Positions 54,168 to 63,690 are shown, counted from the first letter of the stretch. The stretch is DNA of 64,000 bases from Epilithonimonas tenax DSM 16811 (GCF_000428485.1 NZ_AUAA01000010.1:51874-115873); one strand, 5' to 3'. Numbers and translations are program-made. The notes: a model not told the origin generated them from the sequence alone.

Positions 54168-55175
54168 ATGATATACGTTGTAATTGCATTTCTTTGGGTG
54201 GCGATATGCCTGTATCTGATTACTGGCGGCGCAGATTTTGGTGCTGGAATTATAGAATTATTCTCAAGAAAATCATACCGAGACAAGACAAAATCAATCA
54301 TGTTGAAATCGATTGCACCCATTTGGGAAGCCAATCATATGTGGCTGATTATCGCAATTGTGATACTTTTTGTGGGGTTTCCTACGATCTATACAACAGT
54401 CTCGACTTATCTTCATATTCCATTGGTTTTGATGTTGGTGGGGATCATTGCCCGAGGCACAGCTTTCACCTTTAGAAATTACGACGCTGTGCACGACAGC
54501 TGGCAGAAACTATACACCCAGATTTTTTATTACTCCAGCTTACTGACGCCGTTCTTCTTAGGAATGATTGCGGCGGCAACTATTTCCGGTTCCATCGATA
54601 CGGAAGCAAAAGACTTTCTGAGTCTTTATATTTTCAGCTGGCTGAACTGGTTTGGTGTTTGCGTGGGATTTTTCACGGTGGCACTTTGTGCTTATCTTGC
54701 ATCTTTGTTTTCTCTTCATCAAGCGAGATTCAGCAGTGATGTTTTACCAATTATGATCCACAAAACAAGACAAACCGCATTGTATGTTGTGGTCACAGGC
54801 GTTTTGGTTTTTGTAAGTGCGTATTATTCTGATATCCCGTTGCTCAACTGGATATTTTCAAAAGCGTTGGGAATCATTGCGATTACAATGGCAACCATCA
54901 GTTTGCTATTCACCAATGATGCGATTAAAAAAAGTAATTTTCTACTTGCAAGAGTTCTTGGTGGTTTTCAGATCATTATGATTTTGGTAGCAGCCACGTA
55001 TCAGCATAATCCAGATATTATCCTATTTGCCAATGGCAGTTCGCTGTCTTTATTTGACGAAAGTGCAGCGCCTAAAACCATTGCTGCATTGGGTTGGGCG
55101 CTTTTACTTGGTAGCATTTTCATCCTTCCATTTCTGTTTTATCTGCTATTTTCATTTGGTGAGAAAGAAAAATAA
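54168..55175 (+). CDS. cydB: Cytochrome bd ubiquinol oxidase subunit II
   Basis: CydB stabilises CydA and helps form the haem site. The 335-residue protein has about eight helices and the conserved LITGGADFGAGIIELF, WEANHMWLI and a long hydrophobic C terminus. The start at ATG 54168 is clear. Together with cydA it makes the two-subunit oxidase; no CydX-like small subunit is seen. Confidence 0.94.
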   Translation: MIYVVIAFLWVAICLYLITGGADFGAGIIELFSRKSYRDKTKSIMLKSIAPIWEANHMWLIIAIVILFVGFPTIYTTVSTYLHIPLVLMLVGIIARGTAFTFRNYDAVHDSWQKLYTQIFYYSSLLTPFFLGMIAAATISGSIDTEAKDFLSLYIFSWLNWFGVCVGFFTVALCAYLASLFSLHQARFSSDVLPIMIHKTRQTALYVVVTGVLVFVSAYYSDIPLLNWIFSKALGIIAITMATISLLFTNDAIKKSNFLLARVLGGFQIIMILVAATYQHNPDIILFANGSSLSLFDESAAPKTIAALGWALLLGSIFILPFLFYLLFSFGEKEK

Positions 55176-55214
55176 AATCAGGAAAACAACGTTAGAAACT
55201 ATATTTTTTGAATT

Positions 55215-55637
55215 ATGAAAAAGATGTTTGCATTTGTAGCAATTAATTTAGGTGTATTTGGCTTTTCGCAAGCCTGGACTGGTATTGGTGATCAGAAAGC
55301 ACAGGGCGGAATCAATGCTTGGGGATTGGGAACTGGGATTGCTGCGAGCTATGATTATGGGCTTAACAGTTTGATCTCTGTAGGAGCGGGCGCCAATATT
55401 TACTTTAATGAAGATGAAGACAACCCATTTGTCTTTGGTCGTATCGGATTCCACCTTCAGGAGACTTTGGCCTTACCAGCGGAACTGGATATTTATCCTG
55501 GAGCTAATGTAGGAATAGCAGGTAGAAACTTCGGTTTGGGTGTTTATCTGGGCGCAAGATATTTTTTCACAGAAAACTGGGGCGCATTTGTAGAAGCAGG
55601 CAATAATGGCAGTTTTGGCGTTTCTTATTCTTTCTAA
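55215..55637 (+). CDS. Small secreted protein of outer-membrane beta-barrel type
   Basis: The 140-residue protein has a signal peptide (MKKMFAFVAINLGVFGFSQA) and a Gly-rich mature part with alternating strands such as GIAASYDYGLNSLISVGAGANIYF, split here as two strands, ending GVSYSF, an aromatic C-terminal residue. It resembles small outer-membrane or surface barrels. It may share the cydAB transcript, but a link in function is not indicated. The terminator follows. Confidence 0.75.
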   Translation: MKKMFAFVAINLGVFGFSQAWTGIGDQKAQGGINAWGLGTGIAASYDYGLNSLISVGAGANIYFNEDEDNPFVFGRIGFHLQETLALPAELDIYPGANVGIAGRNFGLGVYLGARYFFTENWGAFVEAGNNGSFGVSYSF

Positions 55638-55658
55638 GGACAGCAGCTGATCTCATAC

Positions 55659-55702
55659 AACAACAGAAGCATCTAAGTTTTAGGTGCTTCTGTTGTTTTT
55701 TT
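55659..55702 (+). terminator. Strong terminator after the 55215 gene
   Basis: AACAACAGAAGCATCTA (55659-55675) pairs with TAGGTGCTTCTGTTGTT (55681-55697), a 17-base-pair stem with one wobble, followed by a T run to 55702. It ends the cyd region transcript. Confidence 0.92.
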
Positions 55703-56050
55703 AGTTCATCATAAAGTGCTTAACACCGCGCACTTTAACAGATTTTACACGACTGCGAACACCTCCAATTTTTAGGTGAGTTTTACGCGTCTCACACGAA
55801 CTGATTTTTATCACTTTTTTAAAAATTTTTAGGATTTGTTTTTTCAGCCTGTGTTTTCTGTAAATCCGCTGGATAAAACTTGTGCTAAAAACGTAACTTT
55901 TATAGCAATTGGATGCACAAAACCAGTTAACGACAAAAAATAATAGATTTGAATATCAGGCATTTAAACAATAATACATCTTTTTTATTAACATATATAT
56001 AACAGCATATTAAAAAAATGTTAATATAGGAAAAAAATTTTCTGATGCTG
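55703..56050. other. Gene-free leader region before susC
   Basis: No open reading frame is convincing here. The content is AT-rich with one TAGATTTG (55944-55951) that matches the -7 consensus TAnnTTTG on the plus strand, but the nearest TTG is 32 bases upstream, outside the usual range. If used, it would give a leader of about 140 bases to the susC ATG, room for regulation. A run of TA and ATTAA words at about 55980-56040 gives no clear structure. Confidence 0.4.
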
Positions 56051-56064
56051 TGCAATCGATTGCA
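56051..56064. promoter_or_regulatory. LacI-type palindromic operator candidate upstream of susC
   Basis: TGCAATCGATTGCA is a perfect 14-base palindrome with a central CG, the typical form of a LacI-family operator. It lies 31 bases upstream of the susC ATG. No LacI-type regulator is encoded in the window. A degenerate copy, TGCAATCGATTAC, occurs at 236-248, but no gene start follows it. Confidence 0.5.
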
Positions 56065-56095
56065 TTGAGTCATTAATAATCAAAAAAAACAAGTT

Positions 56096-59011
56096 ATGCC
56101 ACATGAAAAACTCACAAGACCGCATTTAGATTTTCGGAAAACAATTGCAGTCTTCTTTTTGTTCTCCTCCGCTGTTGCATTTGCTCAGGAAACTGACAGC
56201 AGCATAAAAAAAGACACGGCAAGCGAAAAAAAAATCGAAGAAGTCGTTTTAGTCGGTTATGGTAGTGTCAAAAAAACAGACCTTACCGGATCTGTAAGCA
56301 CCATCAGCTCCGAAAAAATAACAGAAAGAAACAACACCAATCCTCTGGAAGCGATCCAGGGAAGTACACCTGGTGTCAACATTACGTCTAACACAGGCCG
56401 TGCAGGAGACGGTTTCAAAGTGGTCATCCGTGGTAATAACTCATTGACTGCTAGCGGAAATCCTCTATTCGTGGTAGATGGTGTTCCCTTGGACAATATT
56501 GATTTCCTTAATCCTCAGGACATTGCAAGGATGGACGTTTTGAAAGACGCATCTTCAGCATCAATCTACGGTTCCAGAGGAGCAAGTGGGGTTGTGATCG
56601 TCACCACAAAAAGCGGCTCTTCTGCAAAACGTGGACTTTCTGTACAATTTGAAACTTCCTATGGTGTCAAAAATGCCTCAAGATTACCAGAAATGATGAC
56701 TGGTGCAGAATGGTGGAAGTTCCATCAGGTGGCTTATATGAGTTCCAACCCGCTTACGCAAACCCCTGAACAATTGGCAGCTCTATCGGGTGCTAGAAGT
56801 CCGCTGTTGGTTTCCAGGGCGAAAAGTGGTTATAGTTTTGATTGGTATGATGCGGTGCTAAGACCTGGTGCCACGCAAAACCATTATTTAAATTTGTCCG
56901 GCAGATCTGATGGAGGTCTTGCTTACAATATGTCATTTGGCGTTCAAAAAGATGAAGGTTTGATTGATAAAGATTCGCAGGATAAATACAGTTTCAAACT
57001 TGGAATTACACACAAGATCAATGAAAAATTTACAACCGGAGCTAACGTAACAGTAGCAAAAATAACTACAGAATTAGGCAGTGACCTTGCTATGCAAGAG
57101 GCTTTCCGCCTAAGTCCACTGATGTCACCCTGGGCAATAGACGCCAACGGTAATGAAATCGTAGGAACCAAATTTTTCTTACCGGGAAAACTGTTTTATC
57201 CCGATGGCACAACGCCCGCCATCGATAAAACAAGTACACCAAATCCACTGAGTGAAATTGCCAATTCTTCCCAGACTGAGAAAGTCTGGCAAGCTTTAGG
57301 GAACGTATTCTTCCAGTATCAAGCTAAAAAATGGTTGTCTTTCAAAACTACGTTTTCCACAGGTTTCTCCAACACCCAATTAGGAGCGGCCTATGGTGCA
57401 GAGACTAATGCCGGTGTGGCCATTTCGAGACGTATTTCTTCTTCTATCAGAAGAACTGACAACTTTAATTACACATGGGATAATCAAATAGACATGAAGC
57501 ACACCTTTGGTAATGACCACGATTTCAGTTTGTTATTATTGCAAAGTACTTTTTATAATGAGGATATGTCTTATTATTCCTACTCCAACGGGCAACCATT
57601 TGACACAGGAATTTATAATCTTGGTTCTGGAGTACAAACAAGTTACCAGATCAATTCTGGATATACTAAGAGAACATTAAGCTCTCTTGCCGCACGTTTG
57701 AACTATGCCTATAAAAATAAATACATGTTGACTGCTTCTACAAGATATGACGGTTCTTCCGTTTTTTCTGAAGGTAACAAATGGGCTAACTTCCCATCTG
57801 TAGCATTAGCTTGGCGAGTGAGCAAAGAATCTTTTCTGGAAGACAACAGAGTAATGTCAGATTTAAAATTAAGAGCGAGTTTAGGATATACAGGAAATGA
57901 TAATGTTATTCCTTATACGACTCAAGCATTACTTAATCAGCAAACATTTTATGCCAACGGAGCAAATCTGCTTTCGGGTTGGCAAACCGATGCTTTGGCA
58001 AATAAAAATCTAACTTGGGAGAAAACAAGAGAGATTAATTTTGGACTAGACTTCGGTTTTCTGAGAAACAGGATCACAGGTACAGTGGATGTCTATGACA
58101 GATTATCAAAAGATCTGATCTATCAACAACAACTACCAGCAGAAACAGGTTATAGATATACATTCTCCAATGTCGGATCTGTCCGTAACAAAGGGGTTGA
58201 GGTTTTATTAACCACGAAAAATATCCAAAGCGAAAACATCAGCTGGGAAACAACCTTCACCTTTACAAAAAACGTGAACGAACTGGTTTCTATCTACGGG
58301 CAAGACAGCGTGAGTGACATTGGAAACAACCTGATTCTTGGCTCTAACCTAAATCCAAATTACAACTACATTTATGACGGTGTTTGGCAGGAAAGCGAAG
58401 CTGCACAAGCTGCTTCTTATGGACAATCACCAGGAATGGCAAGACCAAAAGACATCAATGGTGATGGCAAGTTTAATTCCGATGATAGAACAGTCATTGG
58501 CAGTTCTGTTCCAAAATGGCAAGGCAGTTTTTATAACAAATTGACTTTTGGAAACTTTGATTTCAATTTCTCAGTCATAACCAACCAAGGACAAACCGTC
58601 CTAAGTACATTCCACAGAAATTTTGCAGATGTATCGGACAGAGGACGACAAAAAATTAAAATGGATTACTTCATCCCAACAAATGGTACCGGAATAGATT
58701 CTAACCCCAATACAGAAAATCCAAGACCAGGAGCCATTGCTACAGGAGCGGGCGCTTTTTGGACATCCGGAATGGCCTATTACAGAGATGCATCCTTCGT
58801 GAAAGTTAAAAACATATCTTTGGGCTACACGTTCAGCTCTAGCTTATTAAAAGAACTGAAAATAAACAACTTAAGAATCTACGTCAATGTCTTGGATCCA
58901 TTCGTATTCACAAAATTTGATGGGTATGATCCTGAATGGGCAGGTGCAGCTTTTGGTATCAACAGACCAGCATCTATCACAACTCAATTTGGTGTAAGTG
59001 CTAAATTTTAA
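56096..59011 (+). CDS. SusC/RagA-family TonB-linked outer-membrane transporter
   Basis: The 971-residue protein is a TonB-dependent transporter of the SusC type, importing oligosaccharides or peptides through the outer membrane with its SusD lid. It has a signal peptide ending near SAVAFAQ, a short VVLVGYGSVKK segment (49-60), the plug domain (TDLTGSVSTISSEKI, PLFVVDGVPLDN, YGSRGASGVVIVTTKSG) and the barrel. The N-terminal carboxypeptidase-D-like domain found in most SusC proteins is absent. It pairs with the SusD gene, with no glycoside hydrolase beside it. Confidence 0.93.
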   Translation: MPHEKLTRPHLDFRKTIAVFFLFSSAVAFAQETDSSIKKDTASEKKIEEVVLVGYGSVKKTDLTGSVSTISSEKITERNNTNPLEAIQGSTPGVNITSNTGRAGDGFKVVIRGNNSLTASGNPLFVVDGVPLDNIDFLNPQDIARMDVLKDASSASIYGSRGASGVVIVTTKSGSSAKRGLSVQFETSYGVKNASRLPEMMTGAEWWKFHQVAYMSSNPLTQTPEQLAALSGARSPLLVSRAKSGYSFDWYDAVLRPGATQNHYLNLSGRSDGGLAYNMSFGVQKDEGLIDKDSQDKYSFKLGITHKINEKFTTGANVTVAKITTELGSDLAMQEAFRLSPLMSPWAIDANGNEIVGTKFFLPGKLFYPDGTTPAIDKTSTPNPLSEIANSSQTEKVWQALGNVFFQYQAKKWLSFKTTFSTGFSNTQLGAAYGAETNAGVAISRRISSSIRRTDNFNYTWDNQIDMKHTFGNDHDFSLLLLQSTFYNEDMSYYSYSNGQPFDTGIYNLGSGVQTSYQINSGYTKRTLSSLAARLNYAYKNKYMLTASTRYDGSSVFSEGNKWANFPSVALAWRVSKESFLEDNRVMSDLKLRASLGYTGNDNVIPYTTQALLNQQTFYANGANLLSGWQTDALANKNLTWEKTREINFGLDFGFLRNRITGTVDVYDRLSKDLIYQQQLPAETGYRYTFSNVGSVRNKGVEVLLTTKNIQSENISWETTFTFTKNVNELVSIYGQDSVSDIGNNLILGSNLNPNYNYIYDGVWQESEAAQAASYGQSPGMARPKDINGDGKFNSDDRTVIGSSVPKWQGSFYNKLTFGNFDFNFSVITNQGQTVLSTFHRNFADVSDRGRQKIKMDYFIPTNGTGIDSNPNTENPRPGAIATGAGAFWTSGMAYYRDASFVKVKNISLGYTFSSSLLKELKINNLRIYVNVLDPFVFTKFDGYDPEWAGAAFGINRPASITTQFGVSAKF

Positions 59012-59024
59012 AAAAATAAATCTC

Positions 59025-60695
59025 ATGAAAAAATCCATATTTATATTAGGTATTGTTGCAGCATTATTCAGCTCATGCAATGATTTTATAGAAGAGGACA
59101 GTTTGTCTTTTGTTACAGCAGAGGAAACCTATACCACCGCTTCCGGTTTCCAATTATTAGTCAATTCCAATTATGCTTGGCTTAAAGGAATCTACGGAGG
59201 CGATCCTTGGCTGTTTGTGTCTGGTACAGACATGTACGCAGAAGGTAGAACTCCGGAACCTGCAGGATTGAGCCAATACAAACAGCTTATTCCTTCTGCA
59301 GAAGGTGTTGACCAGCTTTACACGAGTTGTTATCAATTGATACAATCGGTTAACAAGACCGTTTATTATTCTACCATTACACAACAGAATTCTAATGTTC
59401 CTGTATTGGTAGGTGAAGCTAAATACCTAAGAGCTAATGCTTATTTCCTATTGGTACAGACTTATGGAGGCGTACCAATCGTGACAGAAAACTTCACATC
59501 ACCTGTTCCTTTGCAATTTGACAGAAATACCGCTGAACAGGTCTACGATTTTATTATCCAGGATTTGACAGCCTCTCTTGCTAGTGTTGGGACATCTTCT
59601 TACAGCACCGCAGGAAGAGTCAACAAAAGAGCAGTCAATGATCTTTTGGCAAAAGTATATTTGACACGCGGATACGAGACGTTTGGCAAGCCCACGGATT
59701 TTGCTACCGCTGCTAGTTATGCAGATGCTGCCATCGCTGGTCAATCCTTGACATTAGCTTTTGCGCAACTATTCACGCCAGGAAATGATTTGAACGCCGA
59801 GACTATATTTTCCGTTCAGTATGACTTTAATTCCACTTCTTCTTCACCTACAACTTTGGGTAACAAGCAATTCTACTTTTTCAGTTCCTATCTGGGAGGT
59901 TCGGAAACCGGCGCACCACTGAGAAGCTACAACCTTTGTCCTACAGACTATGCATTGGGGCTTTTTGAAAAAAATGATAGCCGATGGAATGCCACATTTA
60001 TGACAGAGATTTTAGAATTAAAAGAATCGGCAACAAAAACAGTGCTTTACTATCCTTTTTACAGAAACGCAGGAGATCCCAACGTGAAAGTAAGACATTT
60101 CTACGCTCCAAAATGGTTTACACCTACGGACAAAACAACTTGGATGACAGCCAACGCTTCAAGGTTATCAACGGCATTCGTATACCACGATTGGGGAACT
60201 TATTCCGCAGCATACACGTTGATAAAAAACATAGACGCCCAAACAATTCCTGTGAGAAAATTTGATGATCCATCACTTACGACGCCGTCCAGCACTGGAC
60301 CAGTGAGCACCAGAGACATCATAACAGCCAGACTTGGTGAGACGTACCTGGTAGCGGCTGAAGCTTATTTAAAAGCAGGAAATGCAGGGACTGGACTTCA
60401 AAGACTGAATGCTGTACGAACCAGAGCTGGCGTTACAGCGGCAACAGCTGCAGAATTCAACATAGATTATATCCTTGATGAGAGAGGCAGAGAAATGTTG
60501 GGAGAATACACAAGATGGTTTGACCTGAAGAGAACGGGAAAACTGGTACAGCGCGCTGTTCTTTATAATTACAAAATCACCAATGCATCTAACTTTGCAG
60601 GGAACAACGGACAGCAGAAAATTCTGAGACCAATACCACAAACCGTTATTGATCTTAATCAAAACAAAAACTTTCCACAGAATCCTGCATATTAA
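59025..60695 (+). CDS. SusD/RagB-family outer-membrane nutrient-binding lipoprotein
   Basis: The start is ATG 59025, 13 bases after the susC stop; a GTG at 58998 lies inside susC and is rejected. The 556-residue protein has a lipoprotein signal (AALFSSCNDFIEED) and SusD features: EETYTTASGFQLLVNSNYAW, the TPR-like helical core and the C-terminal RGREMLGEYTRWFDLKRTGKL and LRPIPQTVIDLN. SusD forms the lid over SusC on the cell surface. The substrate cannot be assigned without adjacent enzymes. Confidence 0.93.
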   Translation: MKKSIFILGIVAALFSSCNDFIEEDSLSFVTAEETYTTASGFQLLVNSNYAWLKGIYGGDPWLFVSGTDMYAEGRTPEPAGLSQYKQLIPSAEGVDQLYTSCYQLIQSVNKTVYYSTITQQNSNVPVLVGEAKYLRANAYFLLVQTYGGVPIVTENFTSPVPLQFDRNTAEQVYDFIIQDLTASLASVGTSSYSTAGRVNKRAVNDLLAKVYLTRGYETFGKPTDFATAASYADAAIAGQSLTLAFAQLFTPGNDLNAETIFSVQYDFNSTSSSPTTLGNKQFYFFSSYLGGSETGAPLRSYNLCPTDYALGLFEKNDSRWNATFMTEILELKESATKTVLYYPFYRNAGDPNVKVRHFYAPKWFTPTDKTTWMTANASRLSTAFVYHDWGTYSAAYTLIKNIDAQTIPVRKFDDPSLTTPSSTGPVSTRDIITARLGETYLVAAEAYLKAGNAGTGLQRLNAVRTRAGVTAATAAEFNIDYILDERGREMLGEYTRWFDLKRTGKLVQRAVLYNYKITNASNFAGNNGQQKILRPIPQTVIDLNQNKNFPQNPAY

Positions 60696-60717
60696 TCACA
60701 CTACAACTTTAATTATA

Positions 60718-60758
60718 ACAAGAAAGACCGGAGCAATTTCCCGGTCTTTCTTGTTTTA
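60718..60758 (+). terminator. Strong terminator of the susCD operon
   Basis: ACAAGAAAGACCGG (60718-60731) and CCGGTCTTTCTTGT (60741-60754) form a perfect 14-base-pair stem with loop AGCAATTTC, followed by TTTT. It is one of the best terminators in the window. Confidence 0.93.
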
Positions 60759-60810
60759 ATTGATCTCTTTTGGGTTATAACACCATAAATACAAACTGTT
60801 TTTCTATCCG

Positions 60811-61710
60811 TTATTTCAGTTTAAGATTCTTATGCTGTGGCGGAAGCGGAACGTAGCCATCATCGTGGATGACTTTCGGGAACTCATGGTTTTCCCATCT
60901 GGTTTTGGCGGCTTCAATCTTTTCTTTTTCTGATGAAACGAAATTCCAATAGATATGTCTGGGTTCCGGAAACGGCTCGCCCCCGAAAATGTAAACCGTA
61001 GAAACAGGTTTTAACACGAAATGACAAAACTTTGCATCTTTTGCAATAAGGATCTGTTTCGGATTGTAAAGATTGCCCTCGCTCTCAATATTCCCTTCCA
61101 GAATGTATAGTGATGATTCCCCGAAGAGATAATCGCCCAAAATAATTTCTCTATCTTCCTGCGAAGTATTTTTCACTTCAAGGAAATATAATGGTGAATA
61201 GACGGGAACGGGCGATTTGCGACCGAGGATTTCTCCTGCGATCAATTTATAGTCCACTCTATTGTCTTTCCAGCTTGGGATATCTTCTTTATTAATATGA
61301 CAAAACTCCGGTTCCATATCTTCCAATTCCTTTGGCAATGCTACCCAAATCTGCAATCCGTGAAGATTTTTCTCGGAAGCTCTCATATATTCCGGTGTTC
61401 TTTCGGAGTGTGCAACGGCTTTTCCGGCGGTCATCCAATTGACTGCGCCTTCTTTGATCTCGATCTCTGTCCCGATAGAATCTCTGTGCATAATGCTGCC
61501 TTCAAACAAAAATGTCAGTGTGGAAAGTCCAATGTGTGGATGTGGTGGCACGTCCAGGTTTTCGTAATCCTTGAGCGCTGCCGGTCCCATATGGTCTATA
61601 AAAACAAACGGCCCTACACTTCTTTTCTGAGAAAAAGGCAGCAACCTACCCACCAGAAAATTCCCGATGTCAGCCGCTCTCTCCTCTATAATCATTTGAA
61701 TATTTGACAT
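60811..61710 (-). CDS. Pirin family protein
   Basis: The 299-residue bicupin protein has the pirin N-terminal motifs VGPFVFIDHMGPA, the metal-binding HPHIGLSTLTFLFEG and HRDSIGTEIEIKEGAVNWMTAGKAVAHSER (split by segment), and the pirin C-terminal domain. Bacterial pirins include quercetinase-like enzymes and redox-linked regulators; the activity here is unknown. It is monocistronic and lies between the susCD terminator and the repeat copy at 61789. Confidence 0.92.
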   Translation of the reverse strand: MSNIQMIIEERAADIGNFLVGRLLPFSQKRSVGPFVFIDHMGPAALKDYENLDVPPHPHIGLSTLTFLFEGSIMHRDSIGTEIEIKEGAVNWMTAGKAVAHSERTPEYMRASEKNLHGLQIWVALPKELEDMEPEFCHINKEDIPSWKDNRVDYKLIAGEILGRKSPVPVYSPLYFLEVKNTSQEDREIILGDYLFGESSLYILEGNIESEGNLYNPKQILIAKDAKFCHFVLKPVSTVYIFGGEPFPEPRHIYWNFVSSEKEKIEAAKTRWENHEFPKVIHDDGYVPLPPQHKNLKLK

Positions 61711-61788
61711 GATTTTATTTTCGATTAAGGATTTAAAATTACTGAATAATAATTAATACCCACACATTAATTATCCATCGAATCACCC

Positions 61789-61893
61789 GCAGCCCGACTT
61801 GAACGGAAATCCTTTTTTGCGTGTACTCACGTTCTACTGAATCTGAAAACGTCTACAAAAAAGATTGGGAGTGGAAGGCGGATAAAGCTGCCC
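61789..61893 (-). repeat. Structured intergenic repeat, GGGCAGC...GGGCTGC family, copy 2
   Basis: On the minus strand the 105-base element reads GGGCAGCTTTATCCGCC at its start and TCGGGCTGC at its end. The outer arms match copy 1 (6421-6505) at about 32 of 36 and 21 of 25 positions; the middle 40 bases are unrelated. The inner stem is one T-A pair longer (six T and six A) than in copy 1 (five and five). It fills much of the 304-base pirin-rseP gap, and the last part holds a TACCTTTG -7 box candidate for rseP (61981-61988). Confidence 0.75.
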
Positions 61894-62014
61894 AAAACGG
61901 CTGAACCCTGTACGTAAAAACTAAATAACTCTGACAAAAAGGCTCTGTTTTTTCATGGGTATACTTTCTGACGAATTGATTACCTTTGACAACTTATAAT
62001 TTTAAAACATATTA

Positions 62015-63496
62015 ATGGAATTAGCATTAAAGATATTTCAGTTTATCCTGAGCATTTCTATCCTTGTAACACTACACGAAATTGGGCACTTCCTGCCGGC
62101 GAAATGGTTTAAAACCAAAGTAGACAAATTCTTTTTATTCTTTGACCCGTATTTTTCCATTTTCGCAATGAAAAAAATCAACGGAAAATGGCAATATCGG
62201 TTTCTTTCTAAAAATGAACCCACAGAAGAAGAAGTTGAAATAGACGGTAAAAAAGTCCTACAACCTATCGATGTTTCTACGCTTCCGGATTCGGATTGGA
62301 GAAAGCACGAAGGTGTAAAATATGGAATCGGATGGCTTCCCTTCGGAGGTTATGTAAAGATTGCAGGAATGGTGGACGAAAGTATGGATACTGAGCAATT
62401 GAAAAAGCCTGCTCAACCATGGGAGTTCCGTGCGAAACCAGCTTGGCAACGATTGATCATTATGCTTGGCGGTGTAACGGTTAACTTCTTTTTGGCTTGG
62501 TTGATTTTCGGCTCATTATCTTATTTCTATGGTGAGGAGAATTATGATACCGAGAAATTGGGCGGTAAAATGTATTACTCTGAGCCGTCCTTGAAAATGG
62601 GTTTTGAAAACGGCGATAAAATTTTAAAAGTGGATGGCAAAACGCAAAAAGATTTTGACAAATTATCGTTGGATGTCTTGTTGAGTGATCATATCACGGT
62701 TCTTAGAAACGGAAAAGAAGTGACTTTTCCGACCAGCGACAGTGGAAAAGCCTTGGTTTTGCAAGCAGATACTCCAAAAGCTTTTTTGATGCCGAGAATT
62801 GCCCCAACGGTAGATACAGTGGTTCAGAAATCAACGCTGGATGCAGGTCTTAAAATTGGCGACAAAATCGTGAGTGTCGATAATCAAAAAATCGAGTACT
62901 ACGATGAGTTAGCGCCTATTGTTTCTAAGAAAGCAGGATCAAAAGTTGATTTTGTTGTTGAGCGTGGACAGACTTTGGTTCCGGTATCAGTTCCTGTGGA
63001 CAAAGAAGGAAAAATCGGGGTTGCCTCGTACAAAGATTATAAAAAAATGGTAACCCTTCATCATTTTTCATTGACTGAATCTGTGGGCAGAGGTTACACA
63101 AGAACCATTGAAAGTTTGACTTATCAGGTCAAACAATTCAAATTAATCTTCAACAAAACCATTAAAGGTTACAAAAAAGTAGGCGGACCCATTGCAATTG
63201 TAAACAATATGCACGTGGATAAAACCAAAGATGGCGACCTTTCTATCAACTGGCAGCAGTTTTGGTCTTTTACGGCTAAGTTTTCTATCTGGTTGGCCTT
63301 TCTTAACCTGATCCCAATTCCAGGCTTAGATGGCGGTCATGTTCTGTTTACATTGTGGGAAATCATCACAAGAAAACCTGTGCCGCAGAAAATTTTGGAA
63401 AATGCACAAATGGTAGGTGTTATTTTCTTGTTAGGTCTGATGGTGTTAATATTTGGAAATGATATAGTTAAGCTGATAGTGCAAGCTTTGAGCTAA
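62015..63496 (+). CDS. rseP: RIP metalloprotease RseP (site-2 protease)
   Basis: RseP cleaves anti-sigma factors and other membrane proteins within the bilayer. The 493-residue protein has the catalytic HEIGH (21-25) in TM1, two PDZ-like domains (one ending in the DAGLKIGDKIVSVDNQKIEYYDE region) and the second zinc-ligand motif NLIPIPGLDGGHVLF near the C terminus, then the last TM. The length is normal. The substrate is probably a sigma-E-type anti-sigma factor, not in this window. The TACCTTTG box lies about 30 bases before the ATG. Confidence 0.93.
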   Translation: MELALKIFQFILSISILVTLHEIGHFLPAKWFKTKVDKFFLFFDPYFSIFAMKKINGKWQYRFLSKNEPTEEEVEIDGKKVLQPIDVSTLPDSDWRKHEGVKYGIGWLPFGGYVKIAGMVDESMDTEQLKKPAQPWEFRAKPAWQRLIIMLGGVTVNFFLAWLIFGSLSYFYGEENYDTEKLGGKMYYSEPSLKMGFENGDKILKVDGKTQKDFDKLSLDVLLSDHITVLRNGKEVTFPTSDSGKALVLQADTPKAFLMPRIAPTVDTVVQKSTLDAGLKIGDKIVSVDNQKIEYYDELAPIVSKKAGSKVDFVVERGQTLVPVSVPVDKEGKIGVASYKDYKKMVTLHHFSLTESVGRGYTRTIESLTYQVKQFKLIFNKTIKGYKKVGGPIAIVNNMHVDKTKDGDLSINWQQFWSFTAKFSIWLAFLNLIPIPGLDGGHVLFTLWEIITRKPVPQKILENAQMVGVIFLLGLMVLIFGNDIVKLIVQALS

Positions 63497-63525
63497 AAAA
63501 AAATAAAAAAGTTTCAAAAAAAGTT

Positions 63526-63555
63526 TTGGAGTTTTTAAAAAAGTTTCTATATTTG
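63526..63555 (+). promoter_or_regulatory. Perfect Bacteroidota promoter of tRNA-Asn
   Basis: TTG (63526-63528), 19 bases, then TATATTTG (63548-63555) matches the Flavobacterium consensus TTG-N17-23-TAnnTTTG fully. The tRNA 5' end lies 26 bases downstream of the -7 box, giving a short precursor leader. Confidence 0.85.
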
Positions 63556-63581
63556 CACACGCTTAAAGCAAAAAGAAACAT

Positions 63582-63655
63582 TCCTCTTTAGCTCAGCTGG
63601 TTAGAGCATCTGACTGTTAATCAGAGGGTCCTTGGTTCGAGCCCAAGAAGAGGAG
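63582..63655 (+). tRNA. tRNA-Asn (anticodon GTT)
   Basis: The gene is 74 bases without an encoded CCA. The acceptor TCCTCTT pairs with AAGAGGA, discriminator G. The D-arm region is GCTCAGCTGGTTAGAGC, the anticodon stem TCTGA/TCAGA encloses CTGTTAA with anticodon GTT, and the T arm has GGTTCGAGCC. Asn tRNA carries queuosine at position 34 in bacteria that use Tgt, so it is a substrate of the tgt product (established for the family). Confidence 0.97.
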
Positions 63656-63656
63656 C

Positions 63657-63690
63657 AAAACCATCACAGCAATGTGATGGTTTTTTGCTT
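63657..63690 (+). terminator. Terminator of tRNA-Asn
   Basis: AAAACCATCACA (63657-63668) and TGTGATGGTTTT (63673-63684) form a perfect stem with loop GCAA, then TT. It lies directly after the tRNA. Confidence 0.93.

Noticed and set aside
58998..59024. GTG start for the SusD gene inside the susC end
   Set aside because: The lipoprotein signal begins at ATG 59025, and the extra nine residues are not signal-like.
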